Source: Cristatella mucedo | Taxonomy: Eukaryota > Bryozoa > Phylactolaemata > Cristatellidae | Length of the DNA: 64,000 nt | Reading direction: 5' to 3' | Assembly: GCA_009760855.2 (NCBI GenBank) | Contig: WPIO01000028.1 | Coordinates: 737,001-801,000 of the forward strand | Part shown: piece after piece, positions 9,801-18,295 of the stretch | Numbering within the stretch: the stretch's first letter is position 1 | Layout of the letters: every line of letters begins with the position of its first letter | Notes under the pieces: model-generated | Told to the model about the DNA's origin: nothing | Databases searched by the model: none | What the model saw: the letters and a program-made list of their open reading frames with translations, nothing else | Translations under genes and position numbers: made by a program

Positions 9801-10479
9801 TCCTTGAAAGCCCGTTTTACAGCCTGTGTCCAGATTCTTCGCCGCTAAGATATTTTCTTTTAAAGAATAGTAATTAGCTCATACCTTTTGATTATTTCTT
9901 TTATACTTGCGATTTCCCGAATAAATTGGTCTCCATATTGTATGCTCTTCCAGTACTTTATTTAGTGAGCTGGAGTTTACCTTCAGTTGGCTCGCGAGAT
10001 AGCTTCATATTCCGATGAGTCGATGACTAGGGGGCCTTTAGCGAGGTACTTCTTCATTTGGTCTCACTGCAACTGCAACTAGCTACGTTCGTGACCTGGT
10101 GTAGGCTACCGGCGACCTGATGCATGCTCCCTAAGCTGCAGAAGCTATGACCAGCCAAGAGCCCGTTCGGCTTACGGGTGCAGTACGGTGTGGTTCGGTT
10201 TTCGATTAGTGGGCGTGTACTTTGGCTCGCCTCTTGCAGGCGTGAGAAGCCTTTATATCCATCATATCCGGCAGTGCAACTGCTTCGGTTTTGGGGTATT
10301 CGTGTGAAGATCCAACATTTCATGATCGATTAGGCAATTGGGACCTTTGAGTTCCGAATGCCCTTTGCCGAGAAAACGAAAGCAGACAAATTGTATCTCA
10401 AGAAGCTAACGACCCGGCGTCATTCTCTATGCTTCGTTGCTCAATCGATTGAGCCACCAGCCGTTCCACTGCTTCCAAC
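9801..10479. other. non-coding stretch, second half shared with copy 2
   Basis: Bases 10,205-10,470 match 41,849-42,130 in copy 2. I recognise no gene or repeat in either. The first half is unique within the window. Confidence 0.5.
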
Positions 10480-10920
10480 AGATGGTCTGAACTGCTGCAT
10501 CAGTTTCAGCCTGTTCGCGCCCTCAGGTCCTGTGTGGACAATAAATTAGCTGTCCCATTCCTCCGCCTAAAGACAGTTGGCGACAGAAGCTTTAGCTCTG
10601 CAGGTCCTAGACTGTGGAACTCGCTTCCACAATTCTTGCGGAACGACATCTACTCTCCAACTGCCGACTATGGCACATCTTTTTCAGCGGTTCTGAACTG
10701 CTACTTCTATGCTACTCACTACCTAAACTGCTCTCCTAACTCTGCTATGCTTCCCACTTTCTCTTTGTTGCGTGAGACGAAGTCTGTTGGCTACCGAATG
10801 CGTACCGAAAGCCGCTTAGGCGGTGAGTGCGCTATACAAAACTCTCCTGTGTAACACCCACATGGTCTTTATGACTTTGTGGAGTTACTGACGGAGATAC
10901 ATTACATTACATAAACCCTC
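10480..10920 (+). mobile_element. LINE reverse-transcriptase C-terminal fragment, second lineage
   Basis: The frame from 10,534 reads DNKLAVPFLRLKTVGDRSFS and then GPRLWNSLPQFLRNDI, the C-terminal signature of CR1/L2/Jockey-group polyproteins. Its wording differs from the abundant LINE (FGDRAFSSYAPKAWN), so it is a different subfamily. Similar, more decayed text is at 43,170-43,400. Confidence 0.7.
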
Positions 10921-10984
10921 GACGTTTCTCAACTTTACTCGACCACTTCGGGGGGGGGCTCGAGCCGAATCCCGGTGCCAGAAT

Positions 10985-11050
10985 GCTAATAATAATTATT
11001 ATTATTATTACACATTTGATATAGCGCCCTCAGAGAACTTAATTAGTTTA
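10985..11050 (-). mobile_element. LINE tail fragment
   Basis: An ATT-rich run followed on the plus strand by GATATAGCGCCCTCAGAGAA is the minus-strand hairpin tail of the abundant LINE, cut off after about 65 bases. Confidence 0.7.
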
Positions 11051-11084
11051 GTTTACTAGTTTACCTTTAGTCTGCCATTAGTTT

Positions 11085-11488
11085 ATTAGTTTACCAATAC
11101 CTCGTACAAACCTCAAATCCTTTGGAGACCGTGCATTTAGTTCGTATGCTCTCAAAGCCTGGAACTCCCTCCCGACTTTCGTCAGAACATCCCCTGACTT
11201 GACCGGGTTTTAAAAGAACTTAAAAACACACCTATCTAGGACAGCATTTAGTGGGTCCCTGTGATTCGTCCTTGATGTGCTTATGCGTGCTGACACTGTG
11301 CATGCTGCCACTAACCACATTTGCATGCTGACCCTGTGCATGTCACCCCTAACTGTGCTATTCATGTTTATCAAGCATGATATTACTCACCATTCAATCG
11401 TGTTTCCCTTTGCAGCAAATGTAAAGCGCCTAGAAAGAGATTGAGTTCTCTGAGGGCGCTTTATCAAGTGCATAATTATCAATATCAT
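11085..11488 (+). mobile_element. LINE 3' end (C-terminus, 3' UTR and hairpin tail)
   Basis: It starts at codons for the last part of the polyprotein (IPRTNLKSFGDRAFSS-like) and continues through the 3' UTR, which has repeated TGCTGACACTGTGCATGCTG-type text. It ends in the hairpin AAAGCGCC...GGGCGCTTT. The same 5' truncation text (TACCAATACCTCGTAC) recurs at 23,065. Confidence 0.88.
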
Positions 11489-11640
11489 TATTAATCTCTT
11501 TTTAGGCATTTTACATTTGCTGCAAAGTGAGCACAATCGAATGGTTAACATAATATGAGTTAACATAAATATGAATAACATGTAAAGAGATTGTATTTTG
11601 GAGCACAATATACAAATATTTTATTAATATTGTTAATTTC
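11489..11640 (-). mobile_element. LINE tail in opposite orientation
   Basis: This is the minus-strand LINE tail lacking part of the hairpin's outer arm, followed by 3' UTR text (GAATGGTTAACATAA). It abuts the plus-strand tail that ends at 11,488, so the two form an inverted pair joined tail to tail. Confidence 0.75.
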
Positions 11641-12490
11641 GCTCTTATTGTCATAAACGTCCGTATAGAAGATCAGCTGTCGTCTTGCTCCTGGTCATTG
11701 TGCTAATGATGACTGTAATGATGAAAATCCTCTCTCATTTATGTGGGCCTCAACGCATTCTTATGTCGAATCTAAATACAAATATTTACAGCATGCTAAT
11801 CGGGAAGCTATCATATCGGATTTAACTGTATCTGCCCTTCTTACTATAGAGACTTACCGAGAGCTACCCGTGGGCAGCTCTCGGTATCTGCGATTGCTCC
11901 AGGATTTTCATCGATTGACCAGGTGACTCAAAAAATGGAGCCACCAACAGTAGATCCAGATTTTTCGGCTACAATCTCAGCTCTTCCAACTTACATGCAA
12001 CTTGGGGATAGCCACGTCTCTCAACTTGGGACCCAGTCATGCTGCTTGGTTAGCACATGCACTGATACTGTACGTAGCCACTACGGTTAAAAGCCATTAG
12101 ATAATAATAATAATAATATATAGTTTTTATAACTCCTTCAGTCAATTTGGTCTCTATGCAGGCGCATCAAAATTTGCTGCAAGACAGCTAATAATCAAGG
12201 TATAAAAAAATGTATGTGATGCTTAAACAAGCATGAAAAAGAAAAAGTATCAAGCTGAGGCTAGCATATTAAAGTGCGAAAGAAGTCACTCGGAGCCATC
12301 TGTTAGAGGGACCCCTGCTTATAAGCATGCATTGAATTGTGCACAGGAGAGCAAGCAAACCACATACGAGCAAGGAAGACAAGTTTACTGGGGCACACGG
12401 AAAGCTGAATGTCTCACTAGTTGAGACTTTTGGGCGACTTTTTCAAGCTTGCGATTAGTATTCCTTGCAAGTCAACCGTAAAGCAGAGGG
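11641..12490. other. non-coding stretch with one strong hairpin
   Basis: Around 11,670-11,725 it matches 43,940-43,985 in copy 2. Apart from the inverted repeat at 11,855-11,886 I see no gene or mobile element. Short open frames here have no recognisable content. Confidence 0.5.
11855..11886. repeat. perfect 11-bp stem inverted repeat
   Basis: TACCGAGAGCT at 11,855-11,865 is the reverse complement of AGCTCTCGGTA at 11,876-11,886. The 10-base spacer ACCCGTGGGC can itself pair CCC with GGG. I see no second copy in the window. Confidence 0.9.
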
Positions 12491-12560
12491 TGTCAACAGT
12501 GGTAATAGCCACTAAGGCTTCTTCTGCCGCTATATAAATGAGAGTGTTCGATCAGACGTC
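12491..12560 (+). mobile_element. SINE-B tail fragment
   Basis: GTGGTAATAGCCACTAAGGC followed by TCTTCTGCCGCTATATAAAT and GAGNGTGTT matches the SINE-B 3' part. The head is missing or too decayed to see. Confidence 0.6.
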
Positions 12561-12779
12561 CTTTACGTTTCTAGCCGCGGTCATTTGTAAGTGGATTTCG
12601 GTGCCCTTCTGGTTTTTGAGATTGTCGTATCCGTTCGACGTCGTTTCTTTTTTCTCTTTACTGTTGGCTATCCCGAATTACACTTGCTTATCGGGAAATT
12701 TCGCATAACGGCGTTTTACTGCACTTTTAGTTCTTAGCTTTCTTACCCGATTGTGATTCTGTGTGTGCTACTGACCTAG

Positions 12780-12955
12780 AAAGCCGAGTGTCTTCCTATT
12801 TTGTTCCTTTGCATTCTGGCCTAACCACGACACCCTGCATTTCAGTAATCCTTGGTTATTGGTTCTCTCCCTCCAGCGAGTTTTTAATTTCCCGAATAGA
12901 GATTTGGTTCTCCGAGGGCGCTCTACAAGTCTCTCTTGTTATTTTTTTGTAATGA
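12780..12955 (+). mobile_element. decayed LINE 3' UTR and tail, second lineage
   Basis: TTTGCATTCTGGCCTA...CAC, then GAATAGAGATTTGGTTCTCC and GAGGGCGCT, is a diverged hairpin tail. The same text recurs at 42,717-42,845 in copy 2, so it is a different LINE subfamily or an old shared insertion. Confidence 0.55.
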
Positions 12956-13017
12956 CCGTTAAAATATTGCGAGCGGCGGAACTCAACCGCACGACCTGTA
13001 TGGTGATGAGTGAGTAC

Positions 13018-13089
13018 CTTACCTCTGAGGCTGAGGCCCGTCTCACCTCTGAGGCTGAGGCCCGTCTTACCTCTGAGGCTGAGGCCCGT
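13018..13089. repeat. three-copy tandem repeat, 24-base unit
   Basis: The unit ACCTCTGAGGCTGAGGCCCG plus four bases occurs three times with one or two differences. The plus frame reads LTSEAEAR three times, but it is not linked to any supported exon, so I treat it as a minisatellite. Confidence 0.85.
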
Positions 13090-13543
13090 TGGCTAACGGA
13101 AGGCCAGTTTGACTGATAAAGAAATCCCCATTGAGAAATTCGCAGCTTATACAATATTTTCTTACTACGTGGCGGATGTTCACTTGGCTTGTGTTCCAGT
13201 TGAGCATTAAGTATCGAGGTAGGCAAAACCTGTTTTGGGCTTCAGATAGTCATTACATACTGGAGCTGATATATTTATTTCAAGGCCTTGCCTCGGCCGG
13301 GATGCGTGTTGCGAAAAAAGAAAGTACACCACAGCGCACGCAGAGGCCGCAAGGTAGCCCGCAAATAGCAGCGAGAACTGTCGTCACCCCAAACTCTGTC
13401 TCTAGCCAGTATAAGCTCATTTACTTTGTTCCTTGATCGTGGTGATACGTGCGGTCTATACTAATGAACACGACTATAAATAAATAAATATCTGTTTTTA
13501 TCTAGCTGTGTTTATTTGAATACGCAGTATACCCCGACCCCAC

Positions 13544-13544
<1 letters not shown>
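13090..13544. other. non-coding stretch, nothing recognised
   Basis: I see no gene, repeat family or duplicated counterpart here. Composition is ordinary. Confidence 0.4.

Positions 13545-13637
<93 letters not shown>
13545..13637. repeat. long AT dinucleotide microsatellite
   Basis: An uninterrupted TA run of about 46 units. Two apparent minus-strand open frames with IYIYIY repeats come from this run and are not genes. Confidence 0.98.
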
Positions 13638-13639
<2 letters not shown>

Positions 13640-14109
13640 CTGTGTATACATGAACCGTCGAACCTGGTTTGTGCGCCACCTTTAGGTATGCGCCGCGACC
13701 CCAAAACCGCCACTCATCGCCGGCCCTAGGCGAAAGCTGCCGCAAAACCCCCAACAAGCACGCGTCACCTGTCCAGCGGCGTCGGCGCCAGGACCGGTCG
13801 GTTCCCTGAGACTCGCCCAACTGGTTCGTCGGTTCGTCCATACGCGCTACTTCCGTCTGATCTAAAGTCTGTTTGGGCCAGTCAGTCCGCCTGCCCAACA
13901 AACGGCTACTCCGTCACATGTGTGCCTCACGTTCGGCCAGCCAGCCAGCCGTCATTAGCCGGAGGCGCAGTTCGCAGTCGCAGGCGTAGCATCCGGTCAT
14001 TTGGAGGGAGGAAGGGGGCTGCTGGGGTTGCTGAGTCAGATGGCTGCTAAAGTCGGCTGCTTGTCTTTGAAACCGCCTCAGTACCGATAGTGCATCCTAG
14101 CGTCTGACT
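13638..14109. other. CG-rich stretch, nothing recognised
   Basis: Moderately CpG-rich sequence with a small CAGC/GGCC repetition near 13,938. I see no splice-consistent exon or repeat family. Confidence 0.4.
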
Positions 14110-14285
14110 GATAAAAAAAATAAATGAAAAGTATTAGCTGATTTAACAAACTCTTTTTGTATAGCAACAGAAGAGCCTCGAAGGCTATCGCCACCGCTTG
14201 CAGCGGCAACAAAGAATTGCCATCTGCACGATTCGAAACCACTACCTCGGAACTGAAGTCGACGCCTTACCTAGGGTGCCATCGC
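14110..14285 (-). mobile_element. SINE-B copy
   Basis: On the minus strand the head reads GATGGCACCCTAGGTAAGGC with the B box as GTGGTTTCGAATC, followed by the GCTATACAAAAAGAG tail and an A/T-rich end. It has many point changes relative to the copy at 63,515-63,705. Confidence 0.75.
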
Positions 14286-15029
14286 GGCTCACCATGAGAG
14301 GCGAGGAGTCGCAGCAGACGGTATGGGCTCGGGTCGAGCTGGGGCTGGGACGTGTCGCTCATTGCTGGTCGGGGACGCGGAGCTGGTCGGTGCCGGATGC
14401 GTGAAAAAAGATGCGCAGTCAGCACATTATCTTCAAATGCGCATGCAGACGTAGCAACAATGGCGGTTAATTGCTTCCGGCTGCTTTGCATGCATCTTGA
14501 GCCAGATGCGGAGTCTGCTCGCTGGGTCGTCAAGCCATTTGCTAATTCGACGGGATGAAAAGAGCTTAGCCTAAGCGACAAGATGGATATAATAAGGATG
14601 ATGGATAAACTTAACGGCAAAAACCGTGGGAGCTTGGAGTGGGAAAGGATACCCTAAGGCGAACGGCCAACAACAGGGTAACAATGGCGAAAGCGGCCGC
14701 AGGCGAAAAGCCAAGAAAATGGGCAAGCGTGTGCATTACATAAATAATATATATATATAACAAATAAATAAATAATAAATAATTCGAAGAAACTCGTTGT
14801 TTTGCTGCTTTCTGCAGCTTGCTCGTACTTTAACTCGCACGCAGCGTGAAAATGCGGCATTTTAAGTAACGGAAATATCTATGCTGCAATGCCCTGCAAT
14901 TACAAGCTATGAACTTGGCCTCAAGTTTGAATTGAGTGCCGCTTATGAAATACCAGCGATAGATAAGCCGAGGCTTGTGAGCAGCACGATATACGATTAT
15001 GTACGAACACGATTATATACGAACACGAT
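14286..15029. other. non-coding stretch, nothing recognised
   Basis: It contains a short AT-rich patch (14,745-14,785) and a tandem pair ACGAACACGATTATATA near 15,003-15,026. I see no gene. Confidence 0.4.
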
Positions 15030-15215
15030 TGTGAGCTTATGCGTACTGGCACTGTGCATGCTGCCACTAACCATACTGTGCATGTTGACAACGACAACGT
15101 CACCTCTAACTGCGAGGTCATGCTTCCTGTACAGCATATAAGAAGTGCGTAGAAACAGATTTAGTTTTTCTTAGGGCGCTACACAAATGTATTGTGATTA
15201 ATATTACTGTTGTTT
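15030..15215 (+). mobile_element. LINE 3' UTR and tail fragment
   Basis: GTGCATGCTGCCACTAACCA and related 3' UTR text is followed by a mutated hairpin (AGAAACAGATTTAGTTTTTC) and AGGGCGCTAC. It is older than the 11,085 copy. Confidence 0.75.
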
Positions 15216-15349
15216 TATGACGATTCCTTGAGCCATCTAGATTAGAGATAACACAAGTGAGGCTAGCTTCTACATTTTCCTGCAAATACCACTTCCGTGA
15301 GTCAGCCTGTTGACCAGGGCGCAATCAAAGCGGTTAAATTAAACCCTAG

Positions 15350-16475
15350 GAGCAAACAGTGGTTCGTATCATTGCTTCGAGTCTAGAGAAAAGACATGTA
15401 TGTCTCAGGACGGTGCGATTTCGAGATAATCACCATACTGCAATCCACCCACTGGCTTAGCAAGACTTGGTCCAATAGAGGCATCTACCATTAGCGAGTG
15501 GTCCGTCCAAGCTGGATTTTCTGCCGGCATTCCAGAACTAGAAAAGCATACGCCTGCTTTTGGAATGGCCATTTCTGAGCCTATAAGACATTTATGTCAA
15601 AATTATTTCGGTGATACCTCCCCCGACATAATGCCACTTTATGATGAAGACAAAATCAACGCGCGTGAGACTTTAGTCGACATCAATAGGTCTGTACAAG
15701 AGATAGTTAAGAAAATTGGAGCTACTATTTTAGCGATTTCAACGATGAATAATATGTGCTTGATTTATGCGACCCATCACCCACATTTGGGAAAGTTAGT
15801 AATCTCCTGAGAGATCTGCTAGAATTCACCCTACTGTTCGGTTTAACCAAGCTGCTCACTGGCTTCATGTGGAACTTCAGAAACAAGGTTGGTGTAGACG
15901 GGCATAAAACCGTTTTAAGGAAGCGTGTTTGCCGGGATTTACATTTCGTCTCTTAAGATAATTGTTTCCGGAAGTTGCACAGTTGAATCGTGATTAAAAG
16001 TATCAAAGATCTACTCACTTAAATCGTACTGCAGACCTTTTCATTACACGAGCACAGCTGCCGTCGCCCATGAACAACAAGTTTACACGACCGGGTTTAA
16101 AGCCGCAACCGGAGCCGTTATACCCACAGTAGGTACTCAACGCTGGGCTTACAGCAGCGACTACTTCTTTCCTTACAGACACTATTTCTACCATCGTAGG
16201 GCAGTGGAAAGTGGGTCGGTAGGACCACCGACACCGACTGCATTTTCTGCTGCACGCCCACTTGCGCTAGTAAATGCTTTTGAAATTTTGGCTTCGGCTT
16301 CGGGCATCGCTTCCATGTCCGCTGAACTAGAGTATAGCGCCATTAGAGTCGAAACCAGCTCCTTTTGAGCACACTGTTGAAACAAGAGCTCGAGTCGAGT
16401 ACCTGAAAGTAAAGCATTCCAGTCCCGCCTGACTAGCGAACAGGGGATGGCATAAAGGAGCCCCAAAACGGACGA
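15350..16475 (+). pseudogene. unidentified coding-like locus, copy 1
   Basis: Two stretches look like remains of protein-coding DNA of unknown origin. The first (open from about 15,430 to the TGA at 15,808) contains AISEPIRHLCQNYF and INRSVQEIVKKIGATIL; after a frame change it runs to a C-terminus ending VCRDLHFVS plus TAA (15,954). The second (about 16,050-16,367) reads AHEQQVYTTGFKAA, YFFPYRHYFYHRRA and PLALVNAFE, ending ETSSF plus TGA. Copy 2 has counterparts ending at the same stops (45,4xx and 47,59x), with frameshifts. I do not recognise the family. A domesticated or decayed mobile or viral gene is possible, but that is inference only. Confidence 0.4.
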
Positions 16476-16492
16476 AAGTCCGACGGACTTTC
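16474..16492. repeat. small perfect hairpin
   Basis: GAAAGTCC and GGACTTTC flank a 3-base spacer. It lies in the 250-base stretch of copy 1 that is replaced by unrelated sequence in copy 2. It does not match the histone 3' stem-loop. Confidence 0.7.
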
Positions 16493-16624
16493 TTGTTGTC
16501 TGCTGTAAAGCTGCGGTGGTGCCAAACTTGAAGCGATCCTGCGAGAAACCTGAGCGGAAGTCAGCGAAGCTCGCTGCTTTCAGCTCTTTGCCGCGCTTGA
16601 GAGAACCTGGTTCGTTCGAAGCCG

Positions 16625-16805
16625 TGATGGCTAGGTACTTTAATTTAATTTAAGCGGTTGCTCTTCGCGACCTCGGTCCCGACCTGAGGTTGTGGGTTAG
16701 AATCTTGCAGGCAATACTTCATTGCCGCTGCGCTGCGGTGGGGATAGCCTTTAAAGCTCTTCTGCCGCTATAAAAAAGAGGCTGTTAAATCAGCTAGTAT
16801 TTGTT
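16625..16805 (+). mobile_element. SINE-B copy
   Basis: GCGGTTGCTCTTCGCGAC, then GGTTGTGGGTTAGAATC (the B-box region) and TTCTGCCGCTATAAAAAAGA give the family order on the plus strand. An AATTTAATTTAA stretch splits the head. The counterpart at 47,845-48,000 shares this oddity, so the insertion predates the segmental duplication. Confidence 0.8.
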
Positions 16806-16851
16806 TACAGTGACAACGACAGGGGCTCGGCTCCGGGGGTGCCGTGCCTAA

Positions 16852-16986
16852 ATAAATATAATTCATTTGTATAGCGCCCTAAGAGAACGTAATCTTTATT
16901 TAGGCGCTCCACATATGCCTCGGGGTTCGAGCCCACGACATTAGCCAGGCCTTGGTCGGGGCGAGCACATTAACCGCTGGACCAAA
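16852..16986 (-). mobile_element. SINE-A copy, absent from copy 2
   Basis: A minus-strand SINE-A sits between TGCCTA on the left and CCTAGA on the right. Copy 2 reads through the site at 50,786-50,795 as GCAACGCCTAGAGCGG. The insertion therefore followed the duplication, with a short target duplication of about four bases (CCTA). Confidence 0.88.
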
Positions 16987-17250
16987 CCTAGAATGGCATA
17001 GCCTCGGTACGCGAACCGTGGTCGTTCGAAAAATGCCTTTGAGCTTCTAATACCTTGGCGAGGCTTCCCGAATTGAGTATCTGCACGCGAGTCCCGCATC
17101 CTCAGGGCGATAGCACGGGTCGTGGTCCGGCTTCTCGGCAGGTCGACCGATCAGGCAAAGGCGTCTCGTCTAGGGGTCATGGCTGGCTCACGGACCGCCG
17201 CTGGCTCGCAGACCGCTTCGCGTTACATTCTGAATACAAAATAGTCACGC
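16987..17250. other. right end of segmental duplication, copy 1
   Basis: It matches 50,795-51,050 closely (for example GGGGTCATGGCTGGCTCACG). Similarity fades at about 17,250/51,050, after the shared TTACATT and a last GTCACG. Open frames here are not supported. Confidence 0.7.
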
Positions 17251-17903
17251 TGCAATGGCTGGCCACTCGGACCTGGATGCACGCTAGCTTCGATGCAGCG
17301 AAGTGAATAGCGCAACAAAGACGGAACGGCTAGCGAGTGCAAGGGAAATGCATTCAGTTGAGTGCGATTGCCGCCGGCAACGAAAGACCCATCGCTCAAT
17401 GGCTCGCTCATTGACGTCAGGTGATGGAGCTGACCATCGACGCGACCAATCAGAAGGAGCCTCAGGCGCTCAAACGGTGCAGCAATGTCCGCTACCCCAC
17501 CCCCAGAGCGCTCATGCTAGGGGCAAGCCGTTCGGTCAGCCCCGACACGGATCAGCCGCGGTCAGGGTGCAGGCCACAGCAGGACGCGCCCAAGGCTAAT
17601 GCTGTCAATGTGTAGCAGATCGGCGGTGCGTGCACTAAAGGGTGGGAGAGCGGGTCGGAGCGAACCGCTTTCTGAGCCACGACCCTGTCGCAGTTTCTGT
17701 TGTCACTAAAATCTTTGCGGTACCTTCGATAGAATCACCCGAACCTTATCGGCCGCCGGTCCAGCAGCAGCTGACGCCAGCTGCGCCTCGCGCTGCCGCC
17801 AAGCTTCCCGAGCATCTCAGTCGAGCGAGAGTACAATTATGAGAAGTGAGGTTATCGTCTCGCGAATCGGCAGCTGAGACAAAAGCCTGCGGTTGCGGCA
17901 AAC
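17251..17903 (+). promoter_or_regulatory. probable promoter and 5' UTR of gene 2
   Basis: This is CpG-rich DNA just after the duplicated block and before the start codon at 17,904. It contains a full palindromic CRE (TGACGTCA) at 17,412-17,419 and a CCAAT box (GACCAATCAG) at 17,444-17,453. I see no TATA box in a convincing position. The assignment rests on position and composition. Confidence 0.5.
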
Positions 17904-17978
17904 ATGGCGGGGAGCTTGATTTCTCTTGCTACCGCCAGCGACATATATTTCGACGCTGTTGAGAGATCAGAGCAATCG
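17904..17978 (+). CDS. KAP P-loop NTPase gene 2, exon 1
   Basis: AAACATGGCG gives a good start context (A at -3, G at +4). Twenty-five codons follow (MAGSLISLATASDIYFD...RSEQS), then the donor TCG|GTAAGC in phase 0. The next supported exon has a phase-0 acceptor at 24,946, which fits. The segment is short and has no family signature, so the link rests on start context, donor quality, phase and promoter position. An alternative start is Met at 25,030 inside exon 2, which has a perfect GCCACCATG context. Confidence 0.5.
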
Positions 17979-18295
17979 GTAAGCGCTCCCAGCTCACTCT
18001 CCTCGCAGCCGGGTGGCTCAGTCTTCCCAGAGCCGCTCTGCGAACCGGAGTTCTTGGTCTGCGTTTGAATGCTGGCGGCATGCAAGCGCGCGAATGCAAT
18101 CGCGAGCACACCACTATCGAAATGCTAAGACGCCAGCTTGACCGTTGTGCCAGTGAAGCCAGCTGAAATGTGACCTCGCGGCTTGCCAGGCCGCCTGAGC
18201 CCGGGCCGTGTCCCGGGCTCCCATAATTGCTGCTGGCCGACCGACCTCGTGGCTCTCGAAGTATTCAGCTTTCGGTAGGCCTGGGCATGCTCCCT
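17979..18295. other. start of gene 2 intron 1
   Basis: CpG-rich sequence with one strong GC hairpin (18,197-18,220). Intron 1 runs to 24,945 and is mostly LINE, microsatellite and unassigned sequence. Confidence 0.5.
18197..18220. repeat. GC-rich perfect hairpin
   Basis: GAGCCCGGG and CCCGGGCTC form a 9-bp stem around the loop CCGTGT. It lies in the CpG-rich start of intron 1 and would be very stable in RNA. Confidence 0.9.

Noticed and set aside
13498-13901. Minus-strand frames with IYIYIY repeats
   Set aside because: They are the AT microsatellite translated, with unrelated flanks.
17055-17615. Several overlapping frames in the CpG-rich region before gene 2
   Set aside because: The counterparts at 50,855-51,073 do not keep the frames. 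Composition alone explains them.
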